In this document: one piece after another, positions 8,161-17,163 of the stretch
Layout: every line of letters begins with the position of its first letter
Numbering within the stretch: position 1 is the first letter of the stretch
DNA from: Rhizobium sp. CCGE 510
GTDB lineage: Bacteria > Pseudomonadota > Alphaproteobacteria > Rhizobiales > Rhizobiaceae
Direction of reading: 5' to 3'
Assembly: GCF_000292525.1 (NCBI RefSeq)
Contig: NZ_AEYF01000045.1
Span: forward strand, 620,001-684,000
DNA length: 64,000 bases
Notes under the pieces: generated by a model
The model's database searches: none
Told to the model about the DNA's origin: nothing
What the model saw: only the letters and a program-made list of their open reading frames with translations
Translations under genes and position numbers: made by a program

Positions 8161-9076
8161 AATGCACCCATTTGCGCTGAATGCGGAACTGCAGGACGGT
8201 GAGCGCCATGATCATGACGAACATCACCCAGGCAAGAGCAGAGGCATAGCCCATCTGGAAGTTGGTGAAGCCCTTCTGGTAGATGGCGAAGCCGAGTGTG
8301 GCCGTCGCCGAGCCCGGGCCGCCGCGCGTCATCGCAAAGATCTCGTCGAAGACCTGCAGCGAAGTGATCGCCGTCATCACGGTGGCGAAGAAGACGGTCG
8401 GCGAGATCAGCGGCAGGCGGATTCGCCAGAAGCGCTGCCAGGCATTGGCGCCGTCGATCGTCGCCGCCTCGAGATAGTGCTTCGGCACCAGGTCGAGGGC
8501 GGCATTGAACATTACGACGTTATAACCGACGTTCGCCCAGAGCGTGACTAGGATGATCGCCTGCATGGCCCAGGTTGGGTTCAGCAGGAAATTCGGCAGG
8601 CCGAGGCCGAGGGAGCGGATGACGGCGTCAGCCAATCCGTCCGGCGTGAAGATCAGCAGCCACACTACCGATGCGGCGATCGTCGGGGTGAAAGTCGGCA
8701 GAAAGAAAATCACCCGGAAGATCGCCTTACCGCGCTTCAGGCTCGATATCCACACCGCAAGCGTCAGCGAGACGGCGATGTTCAGCGCCAGATATTCGAC
8801 GGCGAAGAACAGCGTGTTGCGCAAGATGGTGTAAAACGCCGGATCGACGGTGAAGAGCTTGATGTAATTCTGAAAGCCAACGAAGGACGGCGTCGAGATC
8901 AGTTGCCAATTGGTGAAGCTCAGCGCCAGCGACGCCAGGATCGGCAGAGCCATGAAGATCATGAAGCCGAGGAAGCTCGGCAGCAGGAACAGCATGGCGG
9001 TCTGCGTCTCGGGTTTCAGAAAGCGCCGCGGCTGACCGGGCTGCAGCGGAATTTCGGCGACGGCGCTTTGCGACAT
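8150..9076 (-). CDS. CUT1 ABC transporter permease, MalF/UgpA type
   Basis: The 308-residue inner-membrane subunit has six or more hydrophobic segments and an EAA loop (LEAATIDGANAWQRFWRIRLPLISP). The ATG at 9076 follows GGAGGAAGAC at good spacing; a longer reading from an upstream TTG is unlikely. It sits between the binding-protein gene (129-bp gap containing a stem-loop) and the partner permease (11-bp overlap). With the GH29 enzyme in the same operon, the imported ligand is probably a fucose-containing oligosaccharide, which is inference from context. Confidence 0.92.
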   Translation of the reverse strand: MSQSAVAEIPLQPGQPRRFLKPETQTAMLFLLPSFLGFMIFMALPILASLALSFTNWQLISTPSFVGFQNYIKLFTVDPAFYTILRNTLFFAVEYLALNIAVSLTLAVWISSLKRGKAIFRVIFFLPTFTPTIAASVVWLLIFTPDGLADAVIRSLGLGLPNFLLNPTWAMQAIILVTLWANVGYNVVMFNAALDLVPKHYLEAATIDGANAWQRFWRIRLPLISPTVFFATVMTAITSLQVFDEIFAMTRGGPGSATATLGFAIYQKGFTNFQMGYASALAWVMFVMIMALTVLQFRIQRKWVHYDD

Positions 9077-9178
9077 GTCTTCCTCCATGCGTGGCAATCC
9101 TGCCGCGGCGAGAGCTGGCGCATGACCCGTGAATCGAAATCAATTGTCCGAACGATCATGCGCAGATCCAAAGCAACG

Positions 9179-9198
9179 GCGCGTCATCTCAGACGCGC
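9179..9198 (-). promoter_or_regulatory. Intercistronic stem-loop after the binding-protein gene
   Basis: Seven-base GC-rich arms (GCGCGTC at 9179-9185, complement at 9192-9198) enclose a six-base loop just after the binding-protein stop codon and before the permease genes. There is no U-run, so it is more likely an mRNA-stabilising or attenuating hairpin than a full terminator. Confidence 0.5.
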
Positions 9199-9205
9199 GG
9201 GCACT

Positions 9206-10426
9206 CTATTGTTGCGCAAGGCTCTGGATGGACTCCATCGTCTGCTTGGCGTCGGCACTGCCGCCGAAAGCCGGCGGAAAATACTGATTGAACAGATTTT
9301 CCACTGCGGCCCAGTTGTTGGTGATCACGTAGGGCACGGAATGCGCCAGGGAATAGTCGATGGCCTCGCCGCCATTGGTAATGTCCTTGGCCGCCACCTT
9401 GTACCAGGAGGCTTGCGAGGCCGTGCGCGCCGGGAGCGCACGGCCCTGTTCGGCGAGATATTGCAGTGCCTCCGGACTGGTCAGTACCTGGATCGCCTTC
9501 CAGGCCGCGTCCTTGTTCTTGCTCGTCGTGGCGATACCGAAACCTGAGCCCGCCGTGACGGCGGTAAGCTCTCCCTCTCCGCGCGGAAGGGTGGTGGAGC
9601 CAATTTTGAACTTGACCTTGTCCTTCATGCCGATGATCGACCAGGGACCATCGACATACATAGCCACATTGCCCGAGTAGAACCGGCCCTGGATGACCGT
9701 GCCGGCATCGGCGCTCGACGGCACCAGCGGCGCGACCTTGTCCTTGGCGGCAAAGCCGATCACCCTGTCGGCAGCGGCAATGGCGCCTGGATTGGTGAGG
9801 TCGAGCTCGCCGGCGTCGTTGACGTATTTGTCGCCCCAGGCCGAGGCGAGAACCGAATAGTTCTGCGGCGTGATGCCGAAACCGTACTTGCCGTCCTTCG
9901 TCAGCTTCTTGGCAGCGTCGGTAAACTCGGCAAGCGTCCAGCCCGGCTTCGGCAGCGGAATGCCGACGGCTTCGAGCGCGTCCTGGTTATAATAGATGAC
10001 CCAAGGACCGACGTCATAGGGAAGGCCGTAAAGCTGCTTGTCGACGGACATGCCACCGATGATCGATGGCGTAAAAGCGCCAACGTCGAACTTGTCGGCC
10101 GCGATCCGGTCATTCAGAGGCTCGAGCAGCGAAACAAAATTCGGCATACGCAGCGACTGCATCGAAACAATGTCGGCGAGTTGTCCCGATGCCGCCAGCA
10201 CCGGCAACCGCGTCCAGTAATCGACCCAGCCCGTCGTCGTCAGCGTCACCTTGATATCGGGATATTTGGCGGTCACCATCTCTGCCAGGTGCTGCCAACT
10301 CTTGGTGTCGGCCTCGGAGCCGGTCCACATCTGCCAGGTCAGGTTGACCTGTTCGGCCGATGCGGCTGCAGCAAAAAGGCTGCTGCCGATTGCGGCAAGC
10401 ATAAGCGTTTTCTTCAGAACCTTCAT
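9206..10426 (-). CDS. Sugar ABC transporter substrate-binding protein (family 1)
   Basis: 406 residues. The ATG at 10426 is chosen because GGAGGAGAAACCC immediately precedes it; the Sec signal is MKVLKKTLMLAAIGSSLFAA with cleavage near AASA-EQ. Family-1 binding-protein features include NLTWQMWTGSEADTKSW, LYGLPYDVGPWVIYYNQ (hinge region) and YSGNVAMYVDGPWSIIGM. It is the second gene of the fucosidase operon, directly after the GH29 gene and ahead of the two permeases, and should capture the oligosaccharide in the periplasm. The LacI protein at 11994 is the likely regulator through operators upstream of the fucosidase gene. Confidence 0.92.
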   Translation of the reverse strand: MKVLKKTLMLAAIGSSLFAAAASAEQVNLTWQMWTGSEADTKSWQHLAEMVTAKYPDIKVTLTTTGWVDYWTRLPVLAASGQLADIVSMQSLRMPNFVSLLEPLNDRIAADKFDVGAFTPSIIGGMSVDKQLYGLPYDVGPWVIYYNQDALEAVGIPLPKPGWTLAEFTDAAKKLTKDGKYGFGITPQNYSVLASAWGDKYVNDAGELDLTNPGAIAAADRVIGFAAKDKVAPLVPSSADAGTVIQGRFYSGNVAMYVDGPWSIIGMKDKVKFKIGSTTLPRGEGELTAVTAGSGFGIATTSKNKDAAWKAIQVLTSPEALQYLAEQGRALPARTASQASWYKVAAKDITNGGEAIDYSLAHSVPYVITNNWAAVENLFNQYFPPAFGGSADAKQTMESIQSLAQQ

Positions 10427-10475
10427 GGGTTTCTCCTCCCTCCATGACGCAATGAACACGCGAGTACGACCGAGT

Positions 10476-11789
10476 TCACGCCTTGAGCACGATCTCGATC
10501 ACCGGGACGATAACATCAGGTCGCCGGACCGGCAGTTCGAGCATGATCATCCCTTCCGGCACCATCACGCCGATATTGGAATCCACATCCCTCGCGTGGC
10601 TGAACCAGCGCACTTCGCTGGCATCGTGCAGGAACTGCGCATAGGCGATCCTGTCGGCGAGGCCTTCGATATGAACGTGGCGGTAGGGCCAGTTGTAGAC
10701 ATGCAGATAAAGGCGGTTGCCGCGCTGGGTGTAGCGGCAGCCGGCCGGCACCGGCAGCTCTGATGGCCCGGCCCCATAAATGGAGCGCCCGTTGACGGCC
10801 ATCCAGTTCTGGTAAACCTGCAGCGCATCGATGGCGCGCGCATCGAGCGTGCCGCGCCCGGTAGGACCGACATTCATCAGCAGGTTGCCGCCGAGAGCAA
10901 CGGAATCGATCAGCAGTTGGATGATCTGTTCCGGGCTCTTCCAAGTATCCTCGTCACGGTGATAACCCCAGGAGCCGCTGAAGGTATGGCAGGCCTCCCA
11001 GAGTACGCCCTGGCTTGCGATAGCTGGCGCCACGCGCGGCGTATATTGCTCTGGGGTCGTCACATCGGGCAGCTCGCCCGGCGGCAGATCGAGACGGTTG
11101 TTGACGATGATTTCGGGCTGCAACTCGCGCACCAACTCGATCAGCCGCTCGCTCTCCCAATCGGCGCGCCCCTTGCCTAGCAGGCCGTGATATTTGCGGC
11201 CGGGATAGCTGAAATCGAACCAGATGATGTCGACGCGGCCGAACCCGGTCAGAAGCTCGCGCACCTGTTCGCGCATATAGGCGGCGTAGTTGGCGATCTT
11301 GCGGTCGGCATTCAGCGCCTCGGCGTCAGGATGGTTGCGCAAGGGATGGTGGACGTCGATCGGAAAGTCCGGGTGATGCCAGTCGAGCAGCGAATAATAG
11401 AAGCCGATCTTCAATCCCTCGGCGCGGAAGGCCTCGACCAGAGGCGTCAGCAGGTCCTTGCCGCAAGGTGTGTTGGTGGCCTTGTAGTCGGTGACCTTGC
11501 TGTCCCAGAGGCAGAAACCCTCGTGATGCTTAGTCGTGACCACCACGTATTTCATGCCGGCCAGACGCGCCCGGCGAGCCCATTCCTTGGGATCGTAGAG
11601 ATCGGGATCGAAATTGTCGAAATAGCGCTGGTAGTGCTCGTCGCTCAGCTCCTCGCGGTTTTTCAGCCACTCATGGCGAGCTCCGAGCGCATAGAGGCCC
11701 CAATGGATGAACATGCCCAAACGGTCCTGGCTGAACCAAGCGTGCCTGTCCGATGCCGAATTTTCCAGCTGACGTGCCGCAATCGTCAC
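10476..11789 (-). CDS. Alpha-L-fucosidase, GH29 family, cytoplasmic
   Basis: 437 residues, about the length of bacterial GH29 catalytic units. Hallmarks are MFIHWGLYALGARHEW, the YVVVTTKHHEGFCLWDS strand (KHHEGF is diagnostic), IGFYYSLLDWHHP and DIIWFDFSYPG, where Asp192 matches the catalytic nucleophile position. A C-terminal GxLLMNVGPTGRGTLD element is also typical. There is no signal peptide, so the enzyme probably cleaves fucose from oligosaccharides after import by the transporter encoded just downstream. It is the first gene of a leftward operon and its promoter region holds two GAACCGGTTC operators shared with the divergent LacI gene. The linkage specificity cannot be read from sequence, and no fucose-catabolic genes are nearby. 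Confidence 0.93.
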   Translation of the reverse strand: MTIAARQLENSASDRHAWFSQDRLGMFIHWGLYALGARHEWLKNREELSDEHYQRYFDNFDPDLYDPKEWARRARLAGMKYVVVTTKHHEGFCLWDSKVTDYKATNTPCGKDLLTPLVEAFRAEGLKIGFYYSLLDWHHPDFPIDVHHPLRNHPDAEALNADRKIANYAAYMREQVRELLTGFGRVDIIWFDFSYPGRKYHGLLGKGRADWESERLIELVRELQPEIIVNNRLDLPPGELPDVTTPEQYTPRVAPAIASQGVLWEACHTFSGSWGYHRDEDTWKSPEQIIQLLIDSVALGGNLLMNVGPTGRGTLDARAIDALQVYQNWMAVNGRSIYGAGPSELPVPAGCRYTQRGNRLYLHVYNWPYRHVHIEGLADRIAYAQFLHDASEVRWFSHARDVDSNIGVMVPEGMIMLELPVRRPDVIVPVIEIVLKA

Positions 11790-11825
11790 AGGTTTCTCCT
11801 CCCTGTTTCCGGTTCGTTACACCAT

Positions 11826-11837
11826 CGAACCGGTTCG
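11826..11837. promoter_or_regulatory. LacI-type operator, copy 1
   Basis: CGAACCGGTTCG is a perfect palindrome with the central CG step common in LacI-family sites. It lies 37 bp upstream of the fucosidase start, where bound repressor would block transcription of the transport operon. Confidence 0.8.
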
Positions 11838-11976
11838 GTAGCGCGATCATCCGCCTCGAGTTTTCGCCTGTCAAGCCGGAATCCGTCTCGTTCCAGTCTG
11901 GTTCTAAGCCTGCACCTCTGGCATTTTCCGGCAACGTGTTGCACCTGCAAATAAAATCTGGCATAAACAATTTATA

Positions 11977-11986
11977 GAACCGGTTC
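11977..11986. promoter_or_regulatory. LacI-type operator, copy 2
   Basis: GAACCGGTTC repeats the core of the 11826-11837 site and lies 8 bp ahead of the LacI-family gene start, consistent with autoregulation. The centres of the two copies are 150 bp apart, so looping between them is possible. Confidence 0.8.
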
Positions 11987-11993
11987 GATAAGA

Positions 11994-13001
11994 ATGACGA
12001 CCATACGAGATGTAGCGCGCCTTGCGGGGGTTTCGATCTCCACCGTCTCGCTCGCGCTCAACAGCCCGAAGCGGGTCGGCGCCGAGACGCTCGATCGCAT
12101 CCAGCAGGCGATAAAATCGACCGGCTACCGTATCGATCCGGTAGCCCAGACGCTGGCGCGTGGGCGTAGTTCGCTGATCGGTTTTGTTTCGGCCAATCTC
12201 GGTAACATGTTCTTCGGAGACATCCGCCGCGAAATCGAACACCAGGCGCTCGATCACGGCTATTTCGTCCTGATCGCCGACTCCTCCGGCAGGGCCGATC
12301 TCGAACGGGCGCTGCTGGAGCGGCTGGAGGCACAGAAGATCGCCGGCATTGCTTTGGCAGCCAACGGGCGCGGCGAGGAATACGCCGTATTCTTGCGCGA
12401 TTTCAAGACGCCGATCGTGATGTTCGACCAGAAGGTCGAGGGGGCGGGACGCGATTTCGTCGGCTCCGACAATCCGTTGACGACAACTATCCTGACCGAA
12501 CATCTGCTGCAGCTCGGACATCGTCGCATCGGCTTCATCTCCGGTCCAAGCGGTCTGCACACCGCCGACGAACGCCTGAAAGGTTTCATGGACACGATGG
12601 CCGGCGCTGGCGCGGACATCGACCCCTCGCTCGTCGTCGAGGGCGGCTACACCAGGACCGGCGGCCATGCGCAGGCGATGCGTCTCTTAACCCGCCGCGA
12701 CCGGCCGACCGCCATCATCGGCGCCAACAACATGACGGGGCTGGCTGCCCTGCAGGTGATGCAGGAAATGGGTTTTCGCTGTCCCGACGACGTGTCGCTG
12801 GCGATGGTCGACGATGTGCCCTGGAGCAACGTCATCACGCCGCGCATCACCATGGTCGTGCAGGATGCCCAAAAGCTCGGCGAACTTGCGGCACAGCGTC
12901 TGTTGGCAAGAATAGCCAGCCCCGAGGCCGCCGCCGAGCCGCCGCGGGATTTTATTCTGACGCCAAGATTCGTGCGCGGGGAGTCGACCAGGCGGCTCTG
13001 A
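11994..13001 (+). CDS. LacI-family transcriptional regulator of the fucosidase operon
   Basis: 335 residues: an N-terminal helix-turn-helix with hinge (TTIRDVARLAGVSISTVSLALNSP..., followed by the QTLARGRSSLIGF linker), then a periplasmic-binding-protein-like sensor domain with the usual IGFISGPSGLHTADERLKGF and ALQVMQEMGFRCPDDVSLAMVDD segments. It is divergent from the GH29 operon and two identical palindromes lie in the shared promoter, one against each gene. The likely role is repression of the operon and of itself, relieved by an imported sugar or its breakdown product; the effector is unknown. Confidence 0.93.
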   Translation: MTTIRDVARLAGVSISTVSLALNSPKRVGAETLDRIQQAIKSTGYRIDPVAQTLARGRSSLIGFVSANLGNMFFGDIRREIEHQALDHGYFVLIADSSGRADLERALLERLEAQKIAGIALAANGRGEEYAVFLRDFKTPIVMFDQKVEGAGRDFVGSDNPLTTTILTEHLLQLGHRRIGFISGPSGLHTADERLKGFMDTMAGAGADIDPSLVVEGGYTRTGGHAQAMRLLTRRDRPTAIIGANNMTGLAALQVMQEMGFRCPDDVSLAMVDDVPWSNVITPRITMVVQDAQKLGELAAQRLLARIASPEAAAEPPRDFILTPRFVRGESTRRL

Positions 13002-13372
13002 CTTCTATCACGGAGGCAACAACCGGCTTATCGCCATCGAGGCTATCGGCCCAAGCCCGTACAAACCGATGGTCGACAGTATTGCCCTCGTCAACGCTCA
13101 CCAGCGCCTCCACCGTCAAGTGCCGACGCTTCTCTTTCTGCGAAAGCAACGACGTCCATCGAAACCTCCCACTCGATTTTTAGCGATCATAGCCATTAAT
13201 TCCGGTCATACGCAACCACAGCTCCAGTCGACAAAACAGGTTATAGGAAAGAAGCAGTTGTGGACTTCATTGAAACATGGAGAGATTTGTCATACATGTG
13301 TGATGAATCGAAGATTTCGCATGCCGCCAATCTTGGCAGCATCCGGATCAAAGCCGATGCGGGGGTCAAGGC
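13002..13372. other. Interval with a possible gene remnant
   Basis: About 370 bases between the LacI and FadR-type genes. A reverse 65-codon frame (13149 down to 12952, running into the lacI-type gene end) contains VEALVSVDEGNTVDHRFVRA and then WADSLDGDKPV. That spacing recalls the C-terminal part of short bacterial antitoxin-like proteins, but the N-terminal half is missing and no ribosome-binding site is seen. I treat it as a possible remnant, not a gene. The rest presumably holds the promoter of the gene at 13373. Confidence 0.3.
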
Positions 13373-14107
13373 GTGGCTATTCATATGAAGGATCGCAGCA
13401 GAAGCTCGGGTTCGCTGGTCTCACGAGTTGGCGAAAGCCTTCGGCAAGCGATCCTCAGCGGCCAGTATTCCGCCGGCGACAAGCTTCCAAGCGAGCATGA
13501 GCTGACCGAGACGCATAGTGTCAGCCGAACCGTGGTGCGCGAGGCGGTCGCCGCACTTCGTTCCGACGGACTAGTCGAGGTGCGCCAAGGCGCAGGAATT
13601 TTCGTGATCGGCCCTGACCCGACACTATCTGGTCGGAAGGTGGACAAGGCCCGCGTCGCCTCCGACCTGGAAGTGCTGGAGATCCGGACGCCTGTCGAAA
13701 TCGAGGCGGCCGGACTTGCCGCCCTGCGCCGCTCGCCGGCGCAGGAAGAAGCAATCTTCGAATGCCACCGGAAGATCCTCCAGTGCATCGAGTCGGATCA
13801 ATCCATCCGCGAGGCGGATCTCGAACTCCATGTGGCGATCGCCGAGGCGACCAACAATCCACTGTTCAAGCACTTCCTTCAATCCCAGGGGTCAGCGATC
13901 ATCCCGCAATCGAGGCTTGTCCCGGAAACAAGGACGGCCGAGCAGACCGCCTACCGAAAGCTGATTCACAGGGAACATGAAGCAATCATCGTTGCGATCT
14001 CCGACAGGGACGACCAGGCTGCCCGCAACGCCATGCGCGAGCACCTGGTCGGCAGTCAGACCAGGTACCGCAACCTGCTGAAGGACCTGCGGAGTTTTGC
14101 GACCTGA
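13373..14107 (+). CDS. GntR/FadR-type transcriptional regulator (FCD domain)
   Basis: 244 residues: a winged helix-turn-helix (LRQAILSGQYSAGDKLPSEH, SVSRTVVREAVAALRSDGLV) followed by an all-helical FCD ligand-binding domain (EVLEIRTPVEIEAAGLAA, DLELHVAIAEATNNPLF). The start is a GTG at 13373; an ATG at 13385 is the alternative, and neither has a strong ribosome-binding site. It is followed 200 bp later, on the same strand, by an NMT1-type transporter operon, which it probably controls. FCD regulators usually bind carboxylates, often with a metal, so the inducer may be a carboxylic acid; this is inference. Confidence 0.9.
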   Translation: MAIHMKDRSRSSGSLVSRVGESLRQAILSGQYSAGDKLPSEHELTETHSVSRTVVREAVAALRSDGLVEVRQGAGIFVIGPDPTLSGRKVDKARVASDLEVLEIRTPVEIEAAGLAALRRSPAQEEAIFECHRKILQCIESDQSIREADLELHVAIAEATNNPLFKHFLQSQGSAIIPQSRLVPETRTAEQTAYRKLIHREHEAIIVAISDRDDQAARNAMREHLVGSQTRYRNLLKDLRSFAT

Positions 14108-14310
14108 GTCCAACGAGAAGCTCCGCCGCACGGTGTAGGGAAGCGCGCGCAGCGCCTTTTCGGGCGTGACGCATGGATTGGACGCGCTATTTTGACCCTT
14201 CCGCGGCTGAAAGCTAGTTGAAAGCTTCGACGTCATAGGAAAGGGCAGCATCGTGGAGGAGCACGGTCAAGGTGGCCAGACAACGATGCAAGCACCAGGA
14301 GGAGATTTCC

Positions 14311-15324
14311 ATGCGTTCTTCACGCAGCCTTTTTCAAACCGCAGCCCTTTCCACGCTTTTCGCTGCAGCATCTTTCGCCGCGAGCGCCGCAAACGCAGCC
14401 GACAAGATCACCATCATGGTCGGCGGCTATGAAAAGCAGATCTATCTGCCGGCCAAGCTTGCCGAATCGCTCGGGTACTTCAAGGACGAGGGTCTCGACG
14501 TCGAACTCCTGAACGAAGCTGCCGGCGTCGATGCCGAAAACCAGCTCCTGGCCGGCGCGGTCCAGGGCGTGGTCGGCTTCTACGACCACTGCGTGGACCT
14601 GCAGGCCAAGGGCAAATTCGTCGAATCCATCGTCCAGTTCAGCCAGGCGCCGGGTGAAGTCGAGATGGTCTCGAGCAAGCATCCTGACATCAAATCGCCG
14701 GCCGATTTCAAGGGCAAGACCCTCGGCGTCACCGGTCTCGGCTCGTCCACGAATTTCCTGACCCTCTTCATGGCATCCAAGGCCGGCTTGAAGCCCGGCG
14801 ACGTCGTCACGGTTCCGGTCGGCGCCGGCGGCACCTTCATCGCTGCCATGCAACAGGATCAGATCCAGGCCGGCATGACGACCGAACCGACGATCTCGCG
14901 CTTGGTCAAAACCGGCGAAGCCAGCGTTCTCGTCGACATGCGCACGGTCGAATCGACCCGAAAGGCGCTCGGCGGCACCTATCCCGCAGCCTCGCTCTAC
15001 ATGGAAGCCTCCTGGGTCGACGCGCATAAGGACGAGGCCCAAAAGCTCGCCAGCGCTTTCGTCAAGACGCTGCGCTTCATCAACACGCATTCTGCCGCCG
15101 AGATCGCAGACAAGATGCCGAAGGACTTTTACGTCGGCGACAAGGACGGCTACATCAAGGCTTTGAACGACGGCAAGGGTATGTTCACCACTGATGGCGT
15201 CATGCCGGAAGACGGTCCGAAGACCGTGCTTGCCGTGCTCTCGGAGTTCTCCAAGAACGTCAAAGGCAAGCAGATCGACCTTTCCAAGACCTATACGACG
15301 GAATTCGTCAAGAACGTCAGGTAA
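14311..15324 (+). CDS. NMT1/SsuA-like ABC transporter substrate-binding protein
   Basis: 337 residues. The ATG at 14311 is preceded by AGGAGGAGATTTCC; the Sec signal runs from MRSSRSLFQTAALSTLF to AANA. The mature part has the NMT1/THI5-like pattern: YLPAKLAESLGYFKDEGLDVEL, later KGKTLGVTGLGSSTNFLTLF and IAAMQQDQIQAGMTTEPTIS. Relatives bind aliphatic sulfonates, nitrate, pyrimidines or aromatic acids. The ATPase and permease follow in the same orientation, separated from this gene by a stem-loop. No desulfonation or nitrate gene is adjacent, so the substrate stays open. Confidence 0.9.
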   Translation: MRSSRSLFQTAALSTLFAAASFAASAANAADKITIMVGGYEKQIYLPAKLAESLGYFKDEGLDVELLNEAAGVDAENQLLAGAVQGVVGFYDHCVDLQAKGKFVESIVQFSQAPGEVEMVSSKHPDIKSPADFKGKTLGVTGLGSSTNFLTLFMASKAGLKPGDVVTVPVGAGGTFIAAMQQDQIQAGMTTEPTISRLVKTGEASVLVDMRTVESTRKALGGTYPAASLYMEASWVDAHKDEAQKLASAFVKTLRFINTHSAAEIADKMPKDFYVGDKDGYIKALNDGKGMFTTDGVMPEDGPKTVLAVLSEFSKNVKGKQIDLSKTYTTEFVKNVR

Positions 15325-15334
15325 CGGGTGAAAT

Positions 15335-15358
15335 CGCTTCCGGCTTCAGCCGGAAGCG
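15335..15358 (+). promoter_or_regulatory. Intercistronic stem-loop after the NMT1-type binding-protein gene
   Basis: Ten-base arms (CGCTTCCGGC and its complement GCCGGAAGCG) around a TTCA loop lie 10 bases after the stop codon and 60 bases before the ATPase start. The lack of a following T-run points to mRNA stabilisation or partial attenuation, giving more binding protein than membrane components. Confidence 0.6.
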
Positions 15359-15420
15359 GCCTCCGATCGATCCATGGGCATTGCGTGCACGCGCCCTCAA
15401 GGCACGCCTCAGGTATCATC

Positions 15421-16239
15421 ATGCAACATGACAACAAGCAGATCCCGGCGATCGAGCTGATCAACGTCAGCCGGCGCTTTGTCTCGCCGACCGGAAAATC
15501 GCTCACAGCATTGCGCGATTTCAATATGACGGTTGACCGCGGAGAGTTTGTCGCCGTCGTCGGCCCTACCGGATGCGGGAAGTCGACGACGCTCAACCTC
15601 GTGACGGGCCTCGCACGCCCAAGTGCCGGCGAAGTCCGGCTGATGGGCGGGCCAATCACCGGCATTGACCCGCGTGTCGGCTTCGCATTCCAGACCGACG
15701 CGCTCTTTCCCTGGAAGAACGTCATCGACAATGTCATGGCCGGTCCACTGTTCCGCGGCAAGTCGCGCGCCGAGGCGGAAAAGAGCGCCCGCGACTGGAT
15801 CGCCCGTGTCGGTCTTTCGAAATTTCTCCATCACTATCCCCACCAGCTTTCAGGCGGCATGCGCAAGCGCGTCTCGCTGGCGCAGACCTTCATCAACGAA
15901 CCGGAAATCCTGCTGATGGACGAGCCGTTTTCGGCGCTCGACGTACAGACCCGCACCGTCATGCACGAAGAACTCTTGAAGCTGTGGGCGGAGCGAAAGG
16001 CCTCGGTGGTGTTCGTGACCCACGATCTCGAAGAGGCTGTCGCGCTCGCCGACAAGGTCTATGTGCTCACAGCCGGCCCGGCGACGGTCAAATCGGTCTA
16101 CACGATCGATCTTCCCCGTCCGCGCGTCGTGTCGGAAATCCGCTACGAGCAGAGCTTCATCGACTATTGCAAGACGATCTGGGAGGACCTGCGCGAAGAG
16201 GTCGAGACCAGCTACCGCCGCGCAAGCGAAGCGGCCTGA
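15421..16239 (+). CDS. ABC transporter ATP-binding protein, SsuB/TauB type
   Basis: 272 residues from the ATG at 15421; an upstream reading through the stem-loop has unlikely composition. Walker A is GPTGCGKST, the Q-loop is in VGFAFQTDALFPW, the signature is LSGGMRKR, Walker B is ILLMDEPFSALD and the switch is FVTHDLEEA. The LFPWK motif after the Q-loop and the single-domain length match ATPases of nitrate/sulfonate/taurine importers. It stands between the binding-protein and permease genes and ends 11 bp before the permease start, with GGGAGGATATC between them. Confidence 0.93.
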   Translation: MQHDNKQIPAIELINVSRRFVSPTGKSLTALRDFNMTVDRGEFVAVVGPTGCGKSTTLNLVTGLARPSAGEVRLMGGPITGIDPRVGFAFQTDALFPWKNVIDNVMAGPLFRGKSRAEAEKSARDWIARVGLSKFLHHYPHQLSGGMRKRVSLAQTFINEPEILLMDEPFSALDVQTRTVMHEELLKLWAERKASVVFVTHDLEEAVALADKVYVLTAGPATVKSVYTIDLPRPRVVSEIRYEQSFIDYCKTIWEDLREEVETSYRRASEAA

Positions 16240-16250
16240 GGGAGGATATC

Positions 16251-17132
16251 ATGGCACACACCATTCTTGAGGCCGGTTCGGCCACCATGTTTCGGCCGGG
16301 TACGTCTGATACAGAAATCGAGGCGTCGGCGCTGAAGGCGATACGGCGGCGCAAATTACTGGTGCGTTTCTGGCAGATCGCCATCCTGGTCTTCGCGATC
16401 GGCATGTGGGAACTTTCATCCAGCATGCAGTGGATCGACCCGTTCTTCTATTCGAGCCCAAGTGGCGTCGTTCAGCGTCTCTACGAATGGGCAACGGAAG
16501 GCACCACCGAAGGGTCGCTCTGGTATAATCTCTGGGTGACGATGGAAGAGGCGCTGATCGGCTTCTTCGCAGGCTCGATCACCGGCGTTTTCGTCGGCAT
16601 CGGCCTTGGCCGCAATCGATTCCTCTCCGACATCTTCTCGGTCTACATCAAGGCGATCAACTCAATACCGCGCGTCGTTCTCGCCCCGATTTTTATCATG
16701 ATCATGGGCCTCGGCCTGCCCTCCAAGGTGGCGCTTGCCTTTATCATGGTATTCTTCGTCGTGTTTGCAAACGCCTTCCAGGGCGTGCGCGAGGCCGACC
16801 GCAATATGATTGCCAATGCCCGCATCCTCGGTGCCTCGGACTGGCAGGTGACCCGCACCGTGGTCATTCCTTCGGCGATGAGCTGGATCTTCGCCAGCCT
16901 GCACGTCTCCTTTGGCTTTGCGATCATCGGCGCAATCGTCGGTGAATTCGTCGGCGCCCGATATGGCATCGGCCAGCTGATCTCGATCGCCAAGGGCACG
17001 TTCGACGCGGCCGGCATGTTCGCCGCGATCCTCCTCGTCATGGTCGTCACGCTTATTGCGGAATACATCATGACGCTGGTCGAGAACCGTCTGGCGAAAT
17101 GGAGGCCGCAACAGCACCTCGACACGCAGTAA
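16251..17132 (+). CDS. ABC transporter permease, SsuC/TauC type
   Basis: 293 residues from ATG 16251, after a strong GGGAGGATATC site. There are about six membrane segments and the EAA-like loop (EADRNMIANARILGASDWQV) in the second half, as in BPD_transp_1 permeases of sulfonate/nitrate-type importers. It forms a homodimeric channel in related systems. It completes a three-gene transporter (binding protein, ATPase, permease) and is followed by a terminator at 17164-17190. Confidence 0.93.
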   Translation: MAHTILEAGSATMFRPGTSDTEIEASALKAIRRRKLLVRFWQIAILVFAIGMWELSSSMQWIDPFFYSSPSGVVQRLYEWATEGTTEGSLWYNLWVTMEEALIGFFAGSITGVFVGIGLGRNRFLSDIFSVYIKAINSIPRVVLAPIFIMIMGLGLPSKVALAFIMVFFVVFANAFQGVREADRNMIANARILGASDWQVTRTVVIPSAMSWIFASLHVSFGFAIIGAIVGEFVGARYGIGQLISIAKGTFDAAGMFAAILLVMVVTLIAEYIMTLVENRLAKWRPQQHLDTQ

Positions 17133-17163
17133 TCAGATCGATCCTCCCAGGGCAGATCGTACT

